Shown here: in pieces, positions 24,681 to 33,868 of the stretch | How the letters are laid out: each line of letters opens with the position of its first letter | How positions within the stretch are numbered: the stretch's first letter is position 1 | Origin: Cryobacterium glaciale | GTDB taxonomy: Bacteria > Actinomycetota > Actinomycetes > Actinomycetales > Microbacteriaceae | NCBI RefSeq assembly: GCF_004402535.1 | Contig: NZ_SOEY01000029.1 | Span: forward strand, 52,179 to 116,178 | Direction: 5' to 3' | DNA: 64,000 bases | Notes under the pieces: generated by a model | The model's database searches: none | What the model was told of the DNA's origin: nothing | The model's input: the letters and a program-made list of their open reading frames with translations, nothing else | Translations under genes and position numbers: made by a program

Positions 24681-25918
24681 GAGGTGGGCACATCCAGGGG
24701 GCCCAAAACGGATGCTGCGGCGGTCGCGTGAGCGGAATCCGCGTCGGAGGGGTGGAAGAAACCCGCGAGCACATCGCGGTAGAGCCGCGCGAGTTCGGAC
24801 GTCGCGCTGTACGCGGAACCGCCGGCGACCTGCACGGCGGTGTCGACGACGAACTTGGCGTTCTGCGTGGCCCGGTATTTGAGCCCGGACAGCTGGGCGA
24901 ACCAGGCCGGTCCGAGCAGGAATGAACGCTCGTCGACCGCGCGGGCGAGGGCGTCGATCTGCGGGTAGATGCCGTCCATCGCGATAACGAGGTCGCCGAC
25001 CCGCCAACGCGCCACCGGATCCTGCGCGTGCGTTCGCCCGTCGTTCTTGAGCGAGGTGCGCCGCTGCGCGCCCTCCACGGCGAGTTCGAGCGCGCGCGCT
25101 CCGATGCCGGTGTACACGGCGCTGAGCAGAATCTCAAAGTTGGCGAAGACGCCGGCCACGAGCGGGTCGCCGTTCGGGCCGACCGGCAGGCGCCGCACCA
25201 CCCGGTCGGGGCGGGCCAGCGCGCGCTCGAGCACGGTGCTCTGGCTCTGGCTGGCGCGCATGCCGAGGGTGTTCCAGTCGTCTGTGGAGCGGATGCCGGC
25301 ATCCGCTTTCTCGAGGAACGCCCAGACGATCGCCGGGTCGTCCGGGTTCGACGAATCAAGGCCCAGGGTGCCGAGCCGGGTCCAGGCGGGGGAGAGCGAG
25401 GTGAAAACCTTGGTGCCGGTGAACCGGTAGCCGCCATCGGGCTGGGGGTGGGCATCCGTTTGCGAGCCGAACAGCACCAGGTCGTTGCCGGGTTCGCTCA
25501 CACCGAAGGCGAAGATTTCGCCGCGGCCGGCCTCCTCGAGCAGAAAATCGAGCGAGTGGTCGCCCTGCGCGTGCAGGCTTGCGGCGACGGCGGTCCAGAT
25601 CAGGTGCATGTTCACGGCGAGCGCGGTGGCCGGGGCGTGCGCGGCGAGTCGGGTCTGGTCGCCAACGGTCTGCGCCAGCGTGCGGCCGAGTCCGCCGAAC
25701 CGGGTCGGCACGAGGGCCCGCAGGTAGCCGGCCGTGACGAGCTCGGCCAAATCTTCGGTGAAGAACGCGTTGGCCCGGTCATATTCGGCCGCTCTGGAGC
25801 GGATGCCGGCCAGCAGCTGCGCAGAAAGCAGCGGCTCGTTTCGGTCGGTGGCGGGTACGAAATCGGGCGCTGCCGGACTTGTTTCGGGCAGGGCTAGAGC
25901 AGGGAGGAACTCGGTCAC
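24677..25918 (-). CDS. Acyl-CoA dehydrogenase-like flavoprotein
   Basis: This 413-residue protein has acyl-CoA dehydrogenase fold features: an N-terminal helical part with ALVPTRFGGLGRTLAQTV, a middle beta-domain (FGVSEPGNDLVLFG; GTKVFTSLSPAW) and a C-terminal helical bundle ending QVAGGSAYSATSELARLYRD. It resembles the branch that includes DszC/HpaB-type flavin monooxygenases and uncharacterised dehydrogenases, so it may be an oxidase or monooxygenase. It is coupled to the ThrE-type exporter. Confidence 0.8.
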   Translation of the reverse strand: MTEFLPALALPETSPAAPDFVPATDRNEPLLSAQLLAGIRSRAAEYDRANAFFTEDLAELVTAGYLRALVPTRFGGLGRTLAQTVGDQTRLAAHAPATALAVNMHLIWTAVAASLHAQGDHSLDFLLEEAGRGEIFAFGVSEPGNDLVLFGSQTDAHPQPDGGYRFTGTKVFTSLSPAWTRLGTLGLDSSNPDDPAIVWAFLEKADAGIRSTDDWNTLGMRASQSQSTVLERALARPDRVVRRLPVGPNGDPLVAGVFANFEILLSAVYTGIGARALELAVEGAQRRTSLKNDGRTHAQDPVARWRVGDLVIAMDGIYPQIDALARAVDERSFLLGPAWFAQLSGLKYRATQNAKFVVDTAVQVAGGSAYSATSELARLYRDVLAGFFHPSDADSAHATAAASVLGPLDVPTS

Positions 25919-25928
25919 ACAGACAAGC

Positions 25929-26807
25929 CTATGCAGCCTTACGACGCCGCGCGAACAGCCGCACGATCAGAAGCACAATTGCCCCGAAAATCGCCAGGAC
26001 GACCAGCCACGGCAGGGCCACTCCGAGGCCGATCAGCAAGCCGCCGAAGGCGGCGACGAGGGCGGTCCAACCGGCGATGATGCCGGTCCAGAAGTTGTCG
26101 GGGCCACCGGCGGCGACGGTGCCCTCCGAGACCAGTTCGAGCTGCACGGTGGAGTAGTCGATCTGGTCGGCGAGAAAGTCGCGCTGGGACTTCAGGCTTT
26201 CCAGCTCGCCCTGCCGGCTCGACAGGGCACTTTCGATGCTGATCAGGTCGGTCGTGCTCGTGGCCGAGGCCATCAGGGCCAGCAACCGGTCGACCGAGGT
26301 GGTCAGCGCGGTGATGCGAGCGTCGAGGTCCTGGCTCTGCTGTGTGACGTCCTGGGCGTTGAGTGAGACGAAGTTGAGCCGGCCGAGTTTCTTGAGTTCG
26401 GCGAGGGTGCGGTCGAGTTCGTCGGACGGAATGCGCAGGGTGAGGGTCGCGCTCGCCGGCTGGATATCGGTCGCCGGGTTTTCGCTGCGGCTGTCGACCC
26501 GGCCGCCGGCCTGTTCGGTGATGGTGACTGCCGATTCGCTCGCCTCGACCGGGTCGGTGGCGGTGATCGACATGGATCCGGTGGTGATGACATCGCGGTT
26601 GGACGTGTTGACGTCGCCGGTGGTGCCGGTGACGAGGTCGCCATCGGCCGCCTTGTCGCCGGCCCCGCTGTTGAAGCTTCCCTCGGGGACGCCGTCGGAC
26701 ACGCTTCCGGACGGGTCCGTGCTCACCGAGCCGCCGCTGTTCGCCGTACAGCCAGCCAGCAGCACGGCCGTCAGCAGCACCGCGATCACACCCCAGGTTC
26801 GTCGCAT
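25929..26807 (-). CDS. DUF4349 membrane lipoprotein
   Basis: This 292-residue protein has a lipoprotein signal (VLLTAVLLAGC, Cys at residue 20), a Ser/Gly/Asp-rich linker, and a DUF4349 domain from about residue 70 (VITTGSMSITATDPVEASE; DLDARITALTTSVDRLLALM coiled-coil). A C-terminal transmembrane hairpin (LLIGLGVALPWLVVLAIFGA) ends in an RRRK anchor. The coiled-coil, membrane and lipid-anchor layout suggests an envelope role, and the biochemical function is unknown. The spacer 26808-26949 upstream contains GAGTCGG three times and the promoter of the divergent small gene. Confidence 0.8.
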   Translation of the reverse strand: MRRTWGVIAVLLTAVLLAGCTANSGGSVSTDPSGSVSDGVPEGSFNSGAGDKAADGDLVTGTTGDVNTSNRDVITTGSMSITATDPVEASESAVTITEQAGGRVDSRSENPATDIQPASATLTLRIPSDELDRTLAELKKLGRLNFVSLNAQDVTQQSQDLDARITALTTSVDRLLALMASATSTTDLISIESALSSRQGELESLKSQRDFLADQIDYSTVQLELVSEGTVAAGGPDNFWTGIIAGWTALVAAFGGLLIGLGVALPWLVVLAIFGAIVLLIVRLFARRRKAA

Positions 26808-26949
26808 GACTCACCGTACCGAGCCGGGTGGGGCCACTGTCTGGAGGCAGTCTGGGAGTCGGATCACAATTGGGACTCGGCGACTACCCCCCGAAGTAAG
26901 GTCAGGGAGTCGGCGGTTCAACCCGACTGCAAACGATCAGGAGGACAAC

Positions 26950-27171
26950 ATGGGATTCGTAGACGATGCCAAGGATGCACTCAACGCCACCGGCAAGAAG
27001 ATCGGCCGGGCGGTAGATGACGCCAAGGACCGCGTCGAAGACCGGGTCGACGAGGCCAAGGCCGACGCCAAGGTGAAGAAGGCCGAGGGCGAGGTCAAGC
27101 ATGCCGAAGCCGAGCGCAATGCCACCGAGGCCAAGAATGACTTCAAGGCCACCCTGCGCGACGATAATTAG
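26950..27171 (+). CDS. Small amphipathic stress-type protein (CsbD/LEA-like)
   Basis: This 73-residue protein (MGFVDDAKDALNATGKKIGR...) is made almost wholly of charged 11-residue-like Lys/Ala/Asp/Glu repeats (DAKDRVEDRVDEAKADAKVKK), typical of CsbD-like and LEA-type stress proteins that form amphipathic helices. AGGAGG lies 5 bp before the ATG, one of the strongest ribosome-binding sites here, suggesting abundant expression. It ends 3 bp before an alpha/beta hydrolase. Exact family membership is not certain. Confidence 0.75.
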   Translation: MGFVDDAKDALNATGKKIGRAVDDAKDRVEDRVDEAKADAKVKKAEGEVKHAEAERNATEAKNDFKATLRDDN

Positions 27172-27174
27172 GGT

Positions 27175-28014
27175 ATGACCTGGTGGGCGAGGCGGATGCG
27201 CATCATGCGTCGGCCTCGCCCACCGCTGTTGCACGTGGCAACGGATGCCGGCACCGGCCCGGTCGTGATCCTCGTGCACGGCATCGCGTCGTCCTCGGTC
27301 ACCTTCTACGAAGTGATCCCCCTGCTGACCCCGAACCACCGGGTGATCGCCGTCGACATCCTCGGGTTCGGGCAGTCGCCGGCGCCGGACGGATGTGAAT
27401 ACCGGCTGGAGGATCACGTCGGGGCCTTGGCCGCGACCATCCGCTCGTTAAAGCTGCGGGAGCCGTTCGTTCTGGTCGGGCATTCGCTCGGCAGCCTGAT
27501 CAGCACGCGCTACGCCGCGATGGAACGGCACGGCCGGGTCTGGGCCGCCTGGCGCCGGCTGACCGGTCGCGGCACGGTGTCGCGCATGGTGCTCGTGGGT
27601 CCGCCGGTCTACGTCTCGCCGAGCGATATCGGTGACCCCCGGGTCAAGGCGCGGGTGAGCGCCTACCTGCGGGCCTACGATTTTCTGCGCGCGAACAAGG
27701 ATTTCACGCTCGCGAATGCCGCCCTCATGTCGCGGCTGCTGCCCAAGGGCATTTTTGAGCTGACCGAGAAGACCTGGACGCCGTTCATCAAGTCGATGGA
27801 ACACTGCATCGAATCGCAGACCGTGGTGAGCGACGTGGCGAGCCTCACAGTGCCGGTCGACGTGATCTACGGCGCGCTCGACGCGTTCATCGCGCAGGGC
27901 AGCCTGACCATCATCGAGCGGATGCGCCACGTCACGATGCACCGCGTCGAGGCCAACGATCACATCATTCGGAAGCGCCTGGCGCGGGTGCTCGTGAAGG
28001 TCATCGACAGCTAG
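27175..28014 (+). CDS. Alpha/beta hydrolase
   Basis: This 279-residue hydrolase has the oxyanion HGIASSS, the nucleophile elbow GHSLGS (Ser near residue 109), DALDAF as the acid region (VIYGALDAF) and a late His in EANDHI. The core starts at about residue 18 after a basic N-terminal segment. It lies 3 bp after the small stress-type gene and likely shares its transcript. Its end overlaps the convergent SDR gene by 4 bp. Substrate unknown. Confidence 0.85.
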   Translation: MTWWARRMRIMRRPRPPLLHVATDAGTGPVVILVHGIASSSVTFYEVIPLLTPNHRVIAVDILGFGQSPAPDGCEYRLEDHVGALAATIRSLKLREPFVLVGHSLGSLISTRYAAMERHGRVWAAWRRLTGRGTVSRMVLVGPPVYVSPSDIGDPRVKARVSAYLRAYDFLRANKDFTLANAALMSRLLPKGIFELTEKTWTPFIKSMEHCIESQTVVSDVASLTVPVDVIYGALDAFIAQGSLTIIERMRHVTMHRVEANDHIIRKRLARVLVKVIDS

Positions 28015-28961
28015 GCGTTGGGGAAGGTGACCCCGGTGAGCTCCTCGGACAGCGACCAGAGGCGGCGGGCATCCGCTTCGTTGAGTGAGCGCGGGGGCAG
28101 CTTGGCTGGCGCGGGGGCGCCGGTGAGTTCGCCGAACCCGCCGGGGCCGTAGTAGCCGCCGCCGGCCGCCGAGGGGCTCGTCGCCGCGTACAGCGCGGGC
28201 AGGATGCCCTGGTCGATCTGCTGCCACATCCAGCCGATGCGGTGCGAGGCCTCGTTCACGGCGAGGAAGGCCCGCGCCGACGCTCCCTTGTGGGTGGGGC
28301 CGGTGATCTGCAGGTTCGTGACGGTCGCGCCCGGGTGCGCGGCGACGCTGCGCACCTCCCAGCCGCCGACGACGCTCCGCCGGTTGAGTTCGCGCGCGAA
28401 CATGAGCGTGGCCAGTTTGGAGAGGGCGTAGGCGCGGTGCGGCCGGTAGCGCAGACTTTGCAGGTCGTCGAAATCGAGGCGCCCGGTGCGGGCGATGAGG
28501 CTCGAGAGGCTCACGACCCGGCTCGTCGTTGCGGCGCGCAGCAGCGGCAGCAGGTGCGCGGTGAGCGCGAAGTGGCCGAGGTGGTTGGTGCCGAACTGCA
28601 GCTCGAAGCCGTCTTCGGTCTCGTCGCGCACCGGCGGCATCATCAGACCGGCGTTGTTGAGCAGAATGTCGATCGGTCGCCCTTCTTTCGTGAGCTCCTC
28701 ACCGAATCCGGCAATGCTCGAGAGCGAGGCCAGATCGAGATGACGGATACTGAGGGTCGCTTCCGGGGCCTGCTCCTTCAGGAGTTTGACGGCGGCGGCA
28801 CCCTTCTGTTCGTTGCGCACGGCGAGGATGACCTCGGCGCCGGCCTGGGCGAGGCGGCCGGTGAGGCCGAAGCCGAGGCCGCTGTTGGCGCCGGTAACAA
28901 CGGCGAGCGTGCCGTGCAGGTCGGGAACATCGATATCGGGGAGGAGTTTGCTCGTGGTCAT
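28011..28961 (-). CDS. Short-chain dehydrogenase/reductase
   Basis: This 316-residue SDR starts at the ATG at 28961 with GGGAG 4 bp upstream. The cofactor motif is [14 protein letters not shown] is present, and the catalytic Ser (VVSLSS) and YALSK (YxxxK) are intact. The extended length and the [12 protein letters not shown] segment are typical of the protochlorophyllide reductase-like/retinol dehydrogenase-like SDR group. Arg in AVRNEQKG after beta 2 points to NADP(H). Substrate not evident. The 423 bp upstream hold a repeat-rich spacer. Confidence 0.87.
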   Translation of the reverse strand: MTTSKLLPDIDVPDLHGTLAVVTGANSGLGFGLTGRLAQAGAEVILAVRNEQKGAAAVKLLKEQAPEATLSIRHLDLASLSSIAGFGEELTKEGRPIDILLNNAGLMMPPVRDETEDGFELQFGTNHLGHFALTAHLLPLLRAATTSRVVSLSSLIARTGRLDFDDLQSLRYRPHRAYALSKLATLMFARELNRRSVVGGWEVRSVAAHPGATVTNLQITGPTHKGASARAFLAVNEASHRIGWMWQQIDQGILPALYAATSPSAAGGGYYGPGGFGELTGAPAPAKLPPRSLNEADARRLWSLSEELTGVTFPNA

Positions 28962-29096
28962 GGGGCTCCCGTTTTGTCGTGGTTCTTCATCCAACCGGTT
29001 CGGCCGGGGGAAGTCACGTGCGGGCTCCGGCGCCGGGCGGATTCACGGCTGGCCCGACGCTGGCGAGAGCTGCGATTTCACTTTGCGCGGGACCTC

Positions 29097-29350
29097 CGCC
29101 AGTGCGCGGGAGGCGCAACTCCCGCGCACTGGCGCAGGTCTAGCCCCACGCGCAGCGCGGGAGTACTGGCCAGGCCCGAACCCCCGCGCACTGGCGCAAC
29201 CCCCGCGCAGCGTGCTCACCCAGCACCGCCCCGATGCCCGAACTCCCGCTTACTGGCGCAAGTCCCGCGCAGCGTGTCACGGCCGCACGGCTGGCTGCCG
29301 TCGGCACTCCCGCGTACTGGCGCAACTCCTGCGTACTGGCGCAGCCCCCG
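29097..29350. repeat. Degenerate 19-bp direct repeats with a perfect inverted repeat
   Basis: The spacer 28962-29384 contains no gene on either strand. It holds five irregularly spaced copies of CTCCCGCGYACTGGCGCAR (starting 29119, about 29190, 29242, 29307 and 29328), interleaved with CCCGCGCAGCGTG-type fragments. The first copy forms a perfect 16-bp inverted repeat with 29097-29112 (CGCCAGTGCGCGGGAG) around GCGCAA. The spacing is irregular and spacers are not unique protospacer-like segments, so this is not a CRISPR array. The inverted repeat might terminate the membrane-protein gene to the right. Confidence 0.7.
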
Positions 29351-29384
29351 CGCGCCGCGGCACAGTGCAGAACCCAACACGGGG

Positions 29385-30029
29385 TCAAAGCAGGGGCATC
29401 AGACCCATCGCCAGGGTCATGGCGCCCATGCTGGCCAGGGTTCCGCGCTCGACGCTGCTGCAGCGGGTAGCCAGCAGCAGTACGAGGGCATACCCGACGA
29501 AGAGCAGGCCGGCGCCGGCCACGACCACCGGCAACAGCGACAGCGCGTGATCATGAGCGGATGCCGTTGCCGTACCCGCCGCATCCGCTCGCCCGGCCAT
29601 ACTGTGGGCCGTGAGCTGCGCGGCGAGCACCACCAGCCCGAGCGTGTGGAACAGGTGCAGGGCGTTCCCCGGCACGATCCGGCCCACCGCCGCTCCGAGC
29701 ACCGCCCCGTGCAGCGTCGAGGTGCTCGCCGCAGAAGCCAGCACCGTGCCGCCCAGCACCGTGCCGCCCCGCACAGCGCCGCGAGCGACAGCGCCGCCAG
29801 GCCTCGGCCGCAGCAACACCGCGCTCACCATCGCCCAGGCCAGCAGCAGAGCGGTCCAGGCCAGCGGGGCCACGCCGAGCCAGCCGAAGCTGGCATCGAG
29901 CATGGCCACCGCCATCAGCAGGGTCGAAACGATCGTCACCGCGCTGCGCGAGCGCCGGCTGCCGACGACGCAGCAGGCGTTCACGCCCACTCCGGCGAGC
30001 ATCACTCCGTGCAGCAGCTCGATCGTCAT
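29385..30029 (-). CDS. Hypothetical polytopic membrane protein next to amine oxidase
   Basis: A frame of about 214 residues from the ATG at 30029 (or 229 from 30074, inside the amine oxidase gene) has roughly six hydrophobic segments, a central Gly/Ser/Thr-rich stretch (GGTVLGGTVLASAASTSTLH) and several His residues (LHLFHTLGL, SAHDHALS). It begins 10 bp after the copper amine oxidase stop and is probably cotranscribed. The His-rich membrane segments could suggest a metal-handling role, but no family is recognised. Confidence 0.6.
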   Translation of the reverse strand: MTIELLHGVMLAGVGVNACCVVGSRRSRSAVTIVSTLLMAVAMLDASFGWLGVAPLAWTALLLAWAMVSAVLLRPRPGGAVARGAVRGGTVLGGTVLASAASTSTLHGAVLGAAVGRIVPGNALHLFHTLGLVVLAAQLTAHSMAGRADAAGTATASAHDHALSLLPVVVAGAGLLFVGYALVLLLATRCSSVERGTLASMGAMTLAMGLMPLL

Positions 30030-30039
30030 GACCAGTCGC

Positions 30040-32094
30040 TCAGCAGGCGCAGTGATCGGCCGGCGAAGCAGCACCGGCCGCCGCCGTGTGCGCTGCGCCG
30101 CCGTGGGAGCAGTGCGCGGTCGGCTCGTTCGCCGGCACGTTCATCGCCGGGTTCTTACCAAAGAAGCCGTAGGGCTTGAGCGTGAACTTGGCGTAGTCCA
30201 CGGGCATGACCGGCCAGTCCTCCACCCGCGGGAAGTGCGTCGGCCCGAAGGTGTGCCAGAGCACGATGTCCTCACCGTCGATGGAACGGTCTCCGGCGAT
30301 GTACTTTGTCACGCCGTCTCCACCCGGATTCTGGTGCACGAAGTCGCCGGCGGCATACTGCTCCGCCGGGTCGTACTGCGTGACGAACAGGTGCTTGGTG
30401 GCGAATTCGGCCCGCTTCGCGATGCCAGAGCCGGCGTCGGCCATGAGCGTCGGGTTCGCCTCCGGCAGCAGCACATAGCCGGTCGGCCGACCCATGCGGT
30501 TGGTCTTCTCGGTGTTGACGATGTGCCAGGCCCGGGCAACGGATGCGTCGGCGAGCCGCCCCGACGACAGCTCGGTGGTCAGCCGGGTCGATTTCTTGGT
30601 GAACGCGTTGCCGTGCTCGTTACCCGGCCCCATCGGCAGTCGCTGTGCTTCGACCTCGTCGACCGCGTTCGACACCCCGTCGACCATCATGTCCAGCCGC
30701 GCGCTGAACAGGTGCTGGTGGTACGGGGCGCCGAGGCCCGGGGCGACTTCGCTGGCGTATGGGTAGTCGGCGCCGGCAGCATCCGTTTCGATCGCGGTGG
30801 GGCTCGCGACACCCGGATAGGCCGAGGTGAACAGAATTCCGGTGAGTTTCGCCTCGCACTCGATGGTGCCGTCGAGGGAGAGGTACCAGTAGAAGCCGTA
30901 GTCGTAGTTGCCGACGGTGGTGAAGAAGCTGATCACCAGGCGGCGCTGGCGGCGCACCTCGTTGCTGCCGGTGAACATGTCGCCGTGCTTCCACAGGGTG
31001 CCCACGTCTTCCTCGTGCATGCAGATGCCGTTCTTGATGGTGAACGGATTGCCCAGCTCATCGGCCAGCACCGCGTCGAAGTACTTGATCTCGCCGACGC
31101 AGTCGCAGCCGAGGGCGAGGGAGTTGGTGAACCGGCCGTAGAGGTATTCGCCGGTGTCGAAGTAGTTCTGCCAGAACCGTACCGGCGAGGGGTCGCCGTA
31201 GGGCACGAGCATTTCGTTGATCGAGGCGCGGTAGATGATCGGGCGTTCCTCGCCGTCGTCCGAGAACGACAACTGGCGCAGCACCAGGCCCTCCCGGGTG
31301 TCGAAGCCCACCTGGAACTTCCAGTTCGCCCAGGTGACCCATTCGCCGTCGACCGCGAAGCTCGGGCCTTCCGGCTGGCTGATCACGATCGGCTTGAGCG
31401 TCGTCAGCGGTGCGCCCTGCACGGCGGGGTCGTCGAAGTTGCCGCTCTCGGCCGGAATGGCGAGCACGGCCGAGTCGATCAGGCGCGTGATGGTGCGGCT
31501 GGCCGTGTCGACGTAGGCGCTCAGGCCGTCGACCGGGTGCGCCCACGGGTGGTCTTCCGGGTAGCCCTGGCGAAAGGCGAGCACCCGCACGATGCGGCGG
31601 CCGACCTCTTCGGGATAGTCGTAGAAGCCGGCCGAGAGCGGCACGACGACGACCTCATCGACGCTCGTGCCGCGGGCTTCGAGGGCGGCGACCCAGCGCG
31701 GGTCCTCAGCGACGATGCCGGCGATGGCGTCGAATTCGGCGAGCAGCACGGGCAGCTGGCCGGTCGACCCGTCGAGCACGACCGTCTTCACGATCTCGCC
31801 AGTCACGAGTGACACGACATTATCGGTCGAGAGCCCGGTGCTCATGTCGAGCAGCATCACCCGAACCCGGCGCTCAGGCAGCGGGCCGGTGCCGGCCTGC
31901 CAGGCCAGCACGCCGCGCTTGTGCGGTTCCTCGAGCCCGACGTAGACGAATCGGGTGGTGTCGGTGAAGGTCGACGACGCCGTGACTATGTCCCGCACCG
32001 CGTTGAATTCAGCGGCGTTCAAACTTGACAGCGGATGCGCCGGCTCGCCCGGTGTGGGCGCGGCGGTCAGCAGGTCGAGGTCGATGATGGTCAT
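30040..32094 (-). CDS. Copper-containing primary-amine oxidase
   Basis: This 684-residue enzyme deaminates primary amines to aldehydes, H2O2 and ammonia. The TPQ-forming tyrosine is in TVGNYDYGFYW (Tyr397 by this start), and copper-ligand histidines lie in YHQHLFSARLDMMVDG and a later HFPRVEDWPVMP. The ATG at 32094 follows AGGAG. An unusual C-terminal tail ends in a His/Cys-rich stretch (HCSHGGAAH ... HCAC). It forms a unit with an amino-acid/polyamine permease upstream. The substrate (tyramine, phenethylamine, histamine or similar) cannot be read from sequence. Confidence 0.92.
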   Translation of the reverse strand: MTIIDLDLLTAAPTPGEPAHPLSSLNAAEFNAVRDIVTASSTFTDTTRFVYVGLEEPHKRGVLAWQAGTGPLPERRVRVMLLDMSTGLSTDNVVSLVTGEIVKTVVLDGSTGQLPVLLAEFDAIAGIVAEDPRWVAALEARGTSVDEVVVVPLSAGFYDYPEEVGRRIVRVLAFRQGYPEDHPWAHPVDGLSAYVDTASRTITRLIDSAVLAIPAESGNFDDPAVQGAPLTTLKPIVISQPEGPSFAVDGEWVTWANWKFQVGFDTREGLVLRQLSFSDDGEERPIIYRASINEMLVPYGDPSPVRFWQNYFDTGEYLYGRFTNSLALGCDCVGEIKYFDAVLADELGNPFTIKNGICMHEEDVGTLWKHGDMFTGSNEVRRQRRLVISFFTTVGNYDYGFYWYLSLDGTIECEAKLTGILFTSAYPGVASPTAIETDAAGADYPYASEVAPGLGAPYHQHLFSARLDMMVDGVSNAVDEVEAQRLPMGPGNEHGNAFTKKSTRLTTELSSGRLADASVARAWHIVNTEKTNRMGRPTGYVLLPEANPTLMADAGSGIAKRAEFATKHLFVTQYDPAEQYAAGDFVHQNPGGDGVTKYIAGDRSIDGEDIVLWHTFGPTHFPRVEDWPVMPVDYAKFTLKPYGFFGKNPAMNVPANEPTAHCSHGGAAHTAAAGAASPADHCAC

Positions 32095-32147
32095 GGTGTC
32101 TCCTGAAATCTGTGAACGGGGGGTCTGTCGGGGGTGAGTGAGCAAGG

Positions 32148-33632
32148 TCAGCCGCTGATGGCATCCGTCATGTTGTCGTAGGCGGCGCGGTCCGTGCGCT
32201 TGAGTACGGCGGCCTGCACGAGTCCGCCCACCGGAAAGAGCACGATGAGGCCGAGCAGCACGGCGCTGACCGTGCCGAAGACCGGCAGGCCCTGCTCGTT
32301 GACGTCGCCGACGAGCATGGGAAAGTTCGCGGCGATGACGATGGCCGAACCGGCGAGCCCGATCAGGCCGAGTCCGGGGGCGATTTTGGTGTGCCAGAGG
32401 CGGCGGTCGGCGCCGGTGCGGGCGAAGAACACGATGACCGCCACGCTCGTGATGGCCATCAGAACGGCGATGGCGAGGGTCGCGACGCCGGCGAACCAGG
32501 TGAAGACTTCGAGTACCGGGTCGAGGCCGAGCACGGCGAAGATCACGATGAGCACGGCCGCCGTCGCGGTCTGCACGACCGAGGAGACGTGCGGGGCGAA
32601 GTGCTTGTGGTGCACAGAGCCGAGCACGTTCGGCAGCACCTTCGCGTTGCTCATGGAGTGCTGGTACCGGGTGATGACGTTGTGGAAGGAGAGCACGCAG
32701 GCGAACATGCTCGTGATCAGCAGCACGTTCATGATGACCTCGCCGATTGGTCCGAGGTACGTCAGGGTGGTGATGAGGATCATCGCGCCGGGATCCTTGG
32801 CGGCCTGCGCGAGGACGCCGCCGGGGCCCCAGGCCATGACGAGCGCCCAGGAGGCCAGGGTGTAGAACACGCCGATGCCGATGACCGCGATGTAGGTGGC
32901 CCGCGGAATGGTGCGGCTCGGGTCCTTGGCTTCGTCGCGGAAGATCGCGGTCGCTTCGAAGCCGATGAAGGCGGCGATGGCGAACATGAGGCCGATGCCG
33001 GGGGAGCCGGAGAGCACATTGTTCGGTTCGAAGGGCGCGAGCGAGAGACCCTCCGGGCCTCCGCTGATCACGACGGCCGCGACGAGCGCGAGCACGATCG
33101 CTACCTCGGCGACCAGCAACACTCCGAGCACCTTGGAGCTGAGGTCGATGTGGCGGTAGCCGAGAAAACCGACGAGCGCGATGGTCAGCAGGGAGTAGAG
33201 AAACCAGGGTAGGTCGGGCCCGCCGAGTCCGGCCACGGTGACGCTGAGGATGTAGCCGACGTAGCCGTGCACCGATACCTGGATGGCCGTGTAGGTGAGC
33301 AGGGCCAGAAAGGCGGTCGCGAGGCCGGCCGGTTTGCCGAGGCCGTAGCCGACGAAGGTGAAGAAAGCGCCCGGCTTCGGAACGTGCCGGGTCATGGCCG
33401 ACAGGCCGACGGCGAACAGGAAGAGCACGAGTCCGGAGATGGCGTACATGGCCGGAAAGCCGACCCCGTCGCCGAGAAGGATGCCGAGCGGTGCGGCGCC
33501 GCCGACGACGGTGAGCGGTGCGGCCGCGGCGACGACCATCATCACGATCGCGGTGGTGCCGAGAGTGCCGGTCAACGACCGGGCGGTCGGGACGGTCCCC
33601 GCGCGGGTCGCGGGTTGTTCTGTAACGGTCAT
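32148..33632 (-). CDS. APC-superfamily amino acid/amine permease
   Basis: This 494-residue permease has twelve hydrophobic segments, the APC N-terminal signature (VVAAAAPLTVVGGAAPLGI) and VSVHGYVGYIL in the middle. Located 53 bp upstream of the amine oxidase on the same strand, it probably imports the amine. The 236-bp spacer to the divergent second permease (33633-33868) must hold both promoters. It contains a 3'-proximal CTGGAGG ribosome-binding site for the plus-strand gene and no clear dyad. Confidence 0.88.
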   Translation of the reverse strand: MTVTEQPATRAGTVPTARSLTGTLGTTAIVMMVVAAAAPLTVVGGAAPLGILLGDGVGFPAMYAISGLVLFLFAVGLSAMTRHVPKPGAFFTFVGYGLGKPAGLATAFLALLTYTAIQVSVHGYVGYILSVTVAGLGGPDLPWFLYSLLTIALVGFLGYRHIDLSSKVLGVLLVAEVAIVLALVAAVVISGGPEGLSLAPFEPNNVLSGSPGIGLMFAIAAFIGFEATAIFRDEAKDPSRTIPRATYIAVIGIGVFYTLASWALVMAWGPGGVLAQAAKDPGAMILITTLTYLGPIGEVIMNVLLITSMFACVLSFHNVITRYQHSMSNAKVLPNVLGSVHHKHFAPHVSSVVQTATAAVLIVIFAVLGLDPVLEVFTWFAGVATLAIAVLMAITSVAVIVFFARTGADRRLWHTKIAPGLGLIGLAGSAIVIAANFPMLVGDVNEQGLPVFGTVSAVLLGLIVLFPVGGLVQAAVLKRTDRAAYDNMTDAISG

Positions 33633-33868
33633 GGCATCTCCAGGGTGGTAGGTCGAGGTGGTGCTGGTGTGCTCATCCTGCCGAGGCCCTGTTGCGGGAG
33701 CGTCTCTGTGCGGTAAAGGCCGCGCGCGCCCAACTGAGACAGGTGGCGTGTTCGTCTCATTTGCGCGGCACGAGCCGGAAACATTGCCGAATCAGGACGG
33801 CAACGAACGCTCGGTAGCCTCGGCAAACGCAGACGCCGCGCGTTTAACTGCGTTTACCTGGAGGCCGC

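Noticed and set aside
23322..24731. 469-codon plus-strand frame opposite the ThrE-type exporter
   Set aside because: His/Asp/Arg-rich shadow translation without domains. The minus strand carries the recognisable exporter.
29097..29350. Possible CRISPR array
   Set aside because: Repeats are degenerate, irregularly spaced, partly inverted and not separated by unique spacers of constant length. No cas gene is present.
28242..31812. Very long plus-strand open frames (645 and 733 codons) across the SDR and amine oxidase region
   Set aside because: They are antisense to clear minus-strand genes. Their translations are low-complexity Arg/Gly/Val-rich with no family motif, the usual shadow effect in high-GC DNA.
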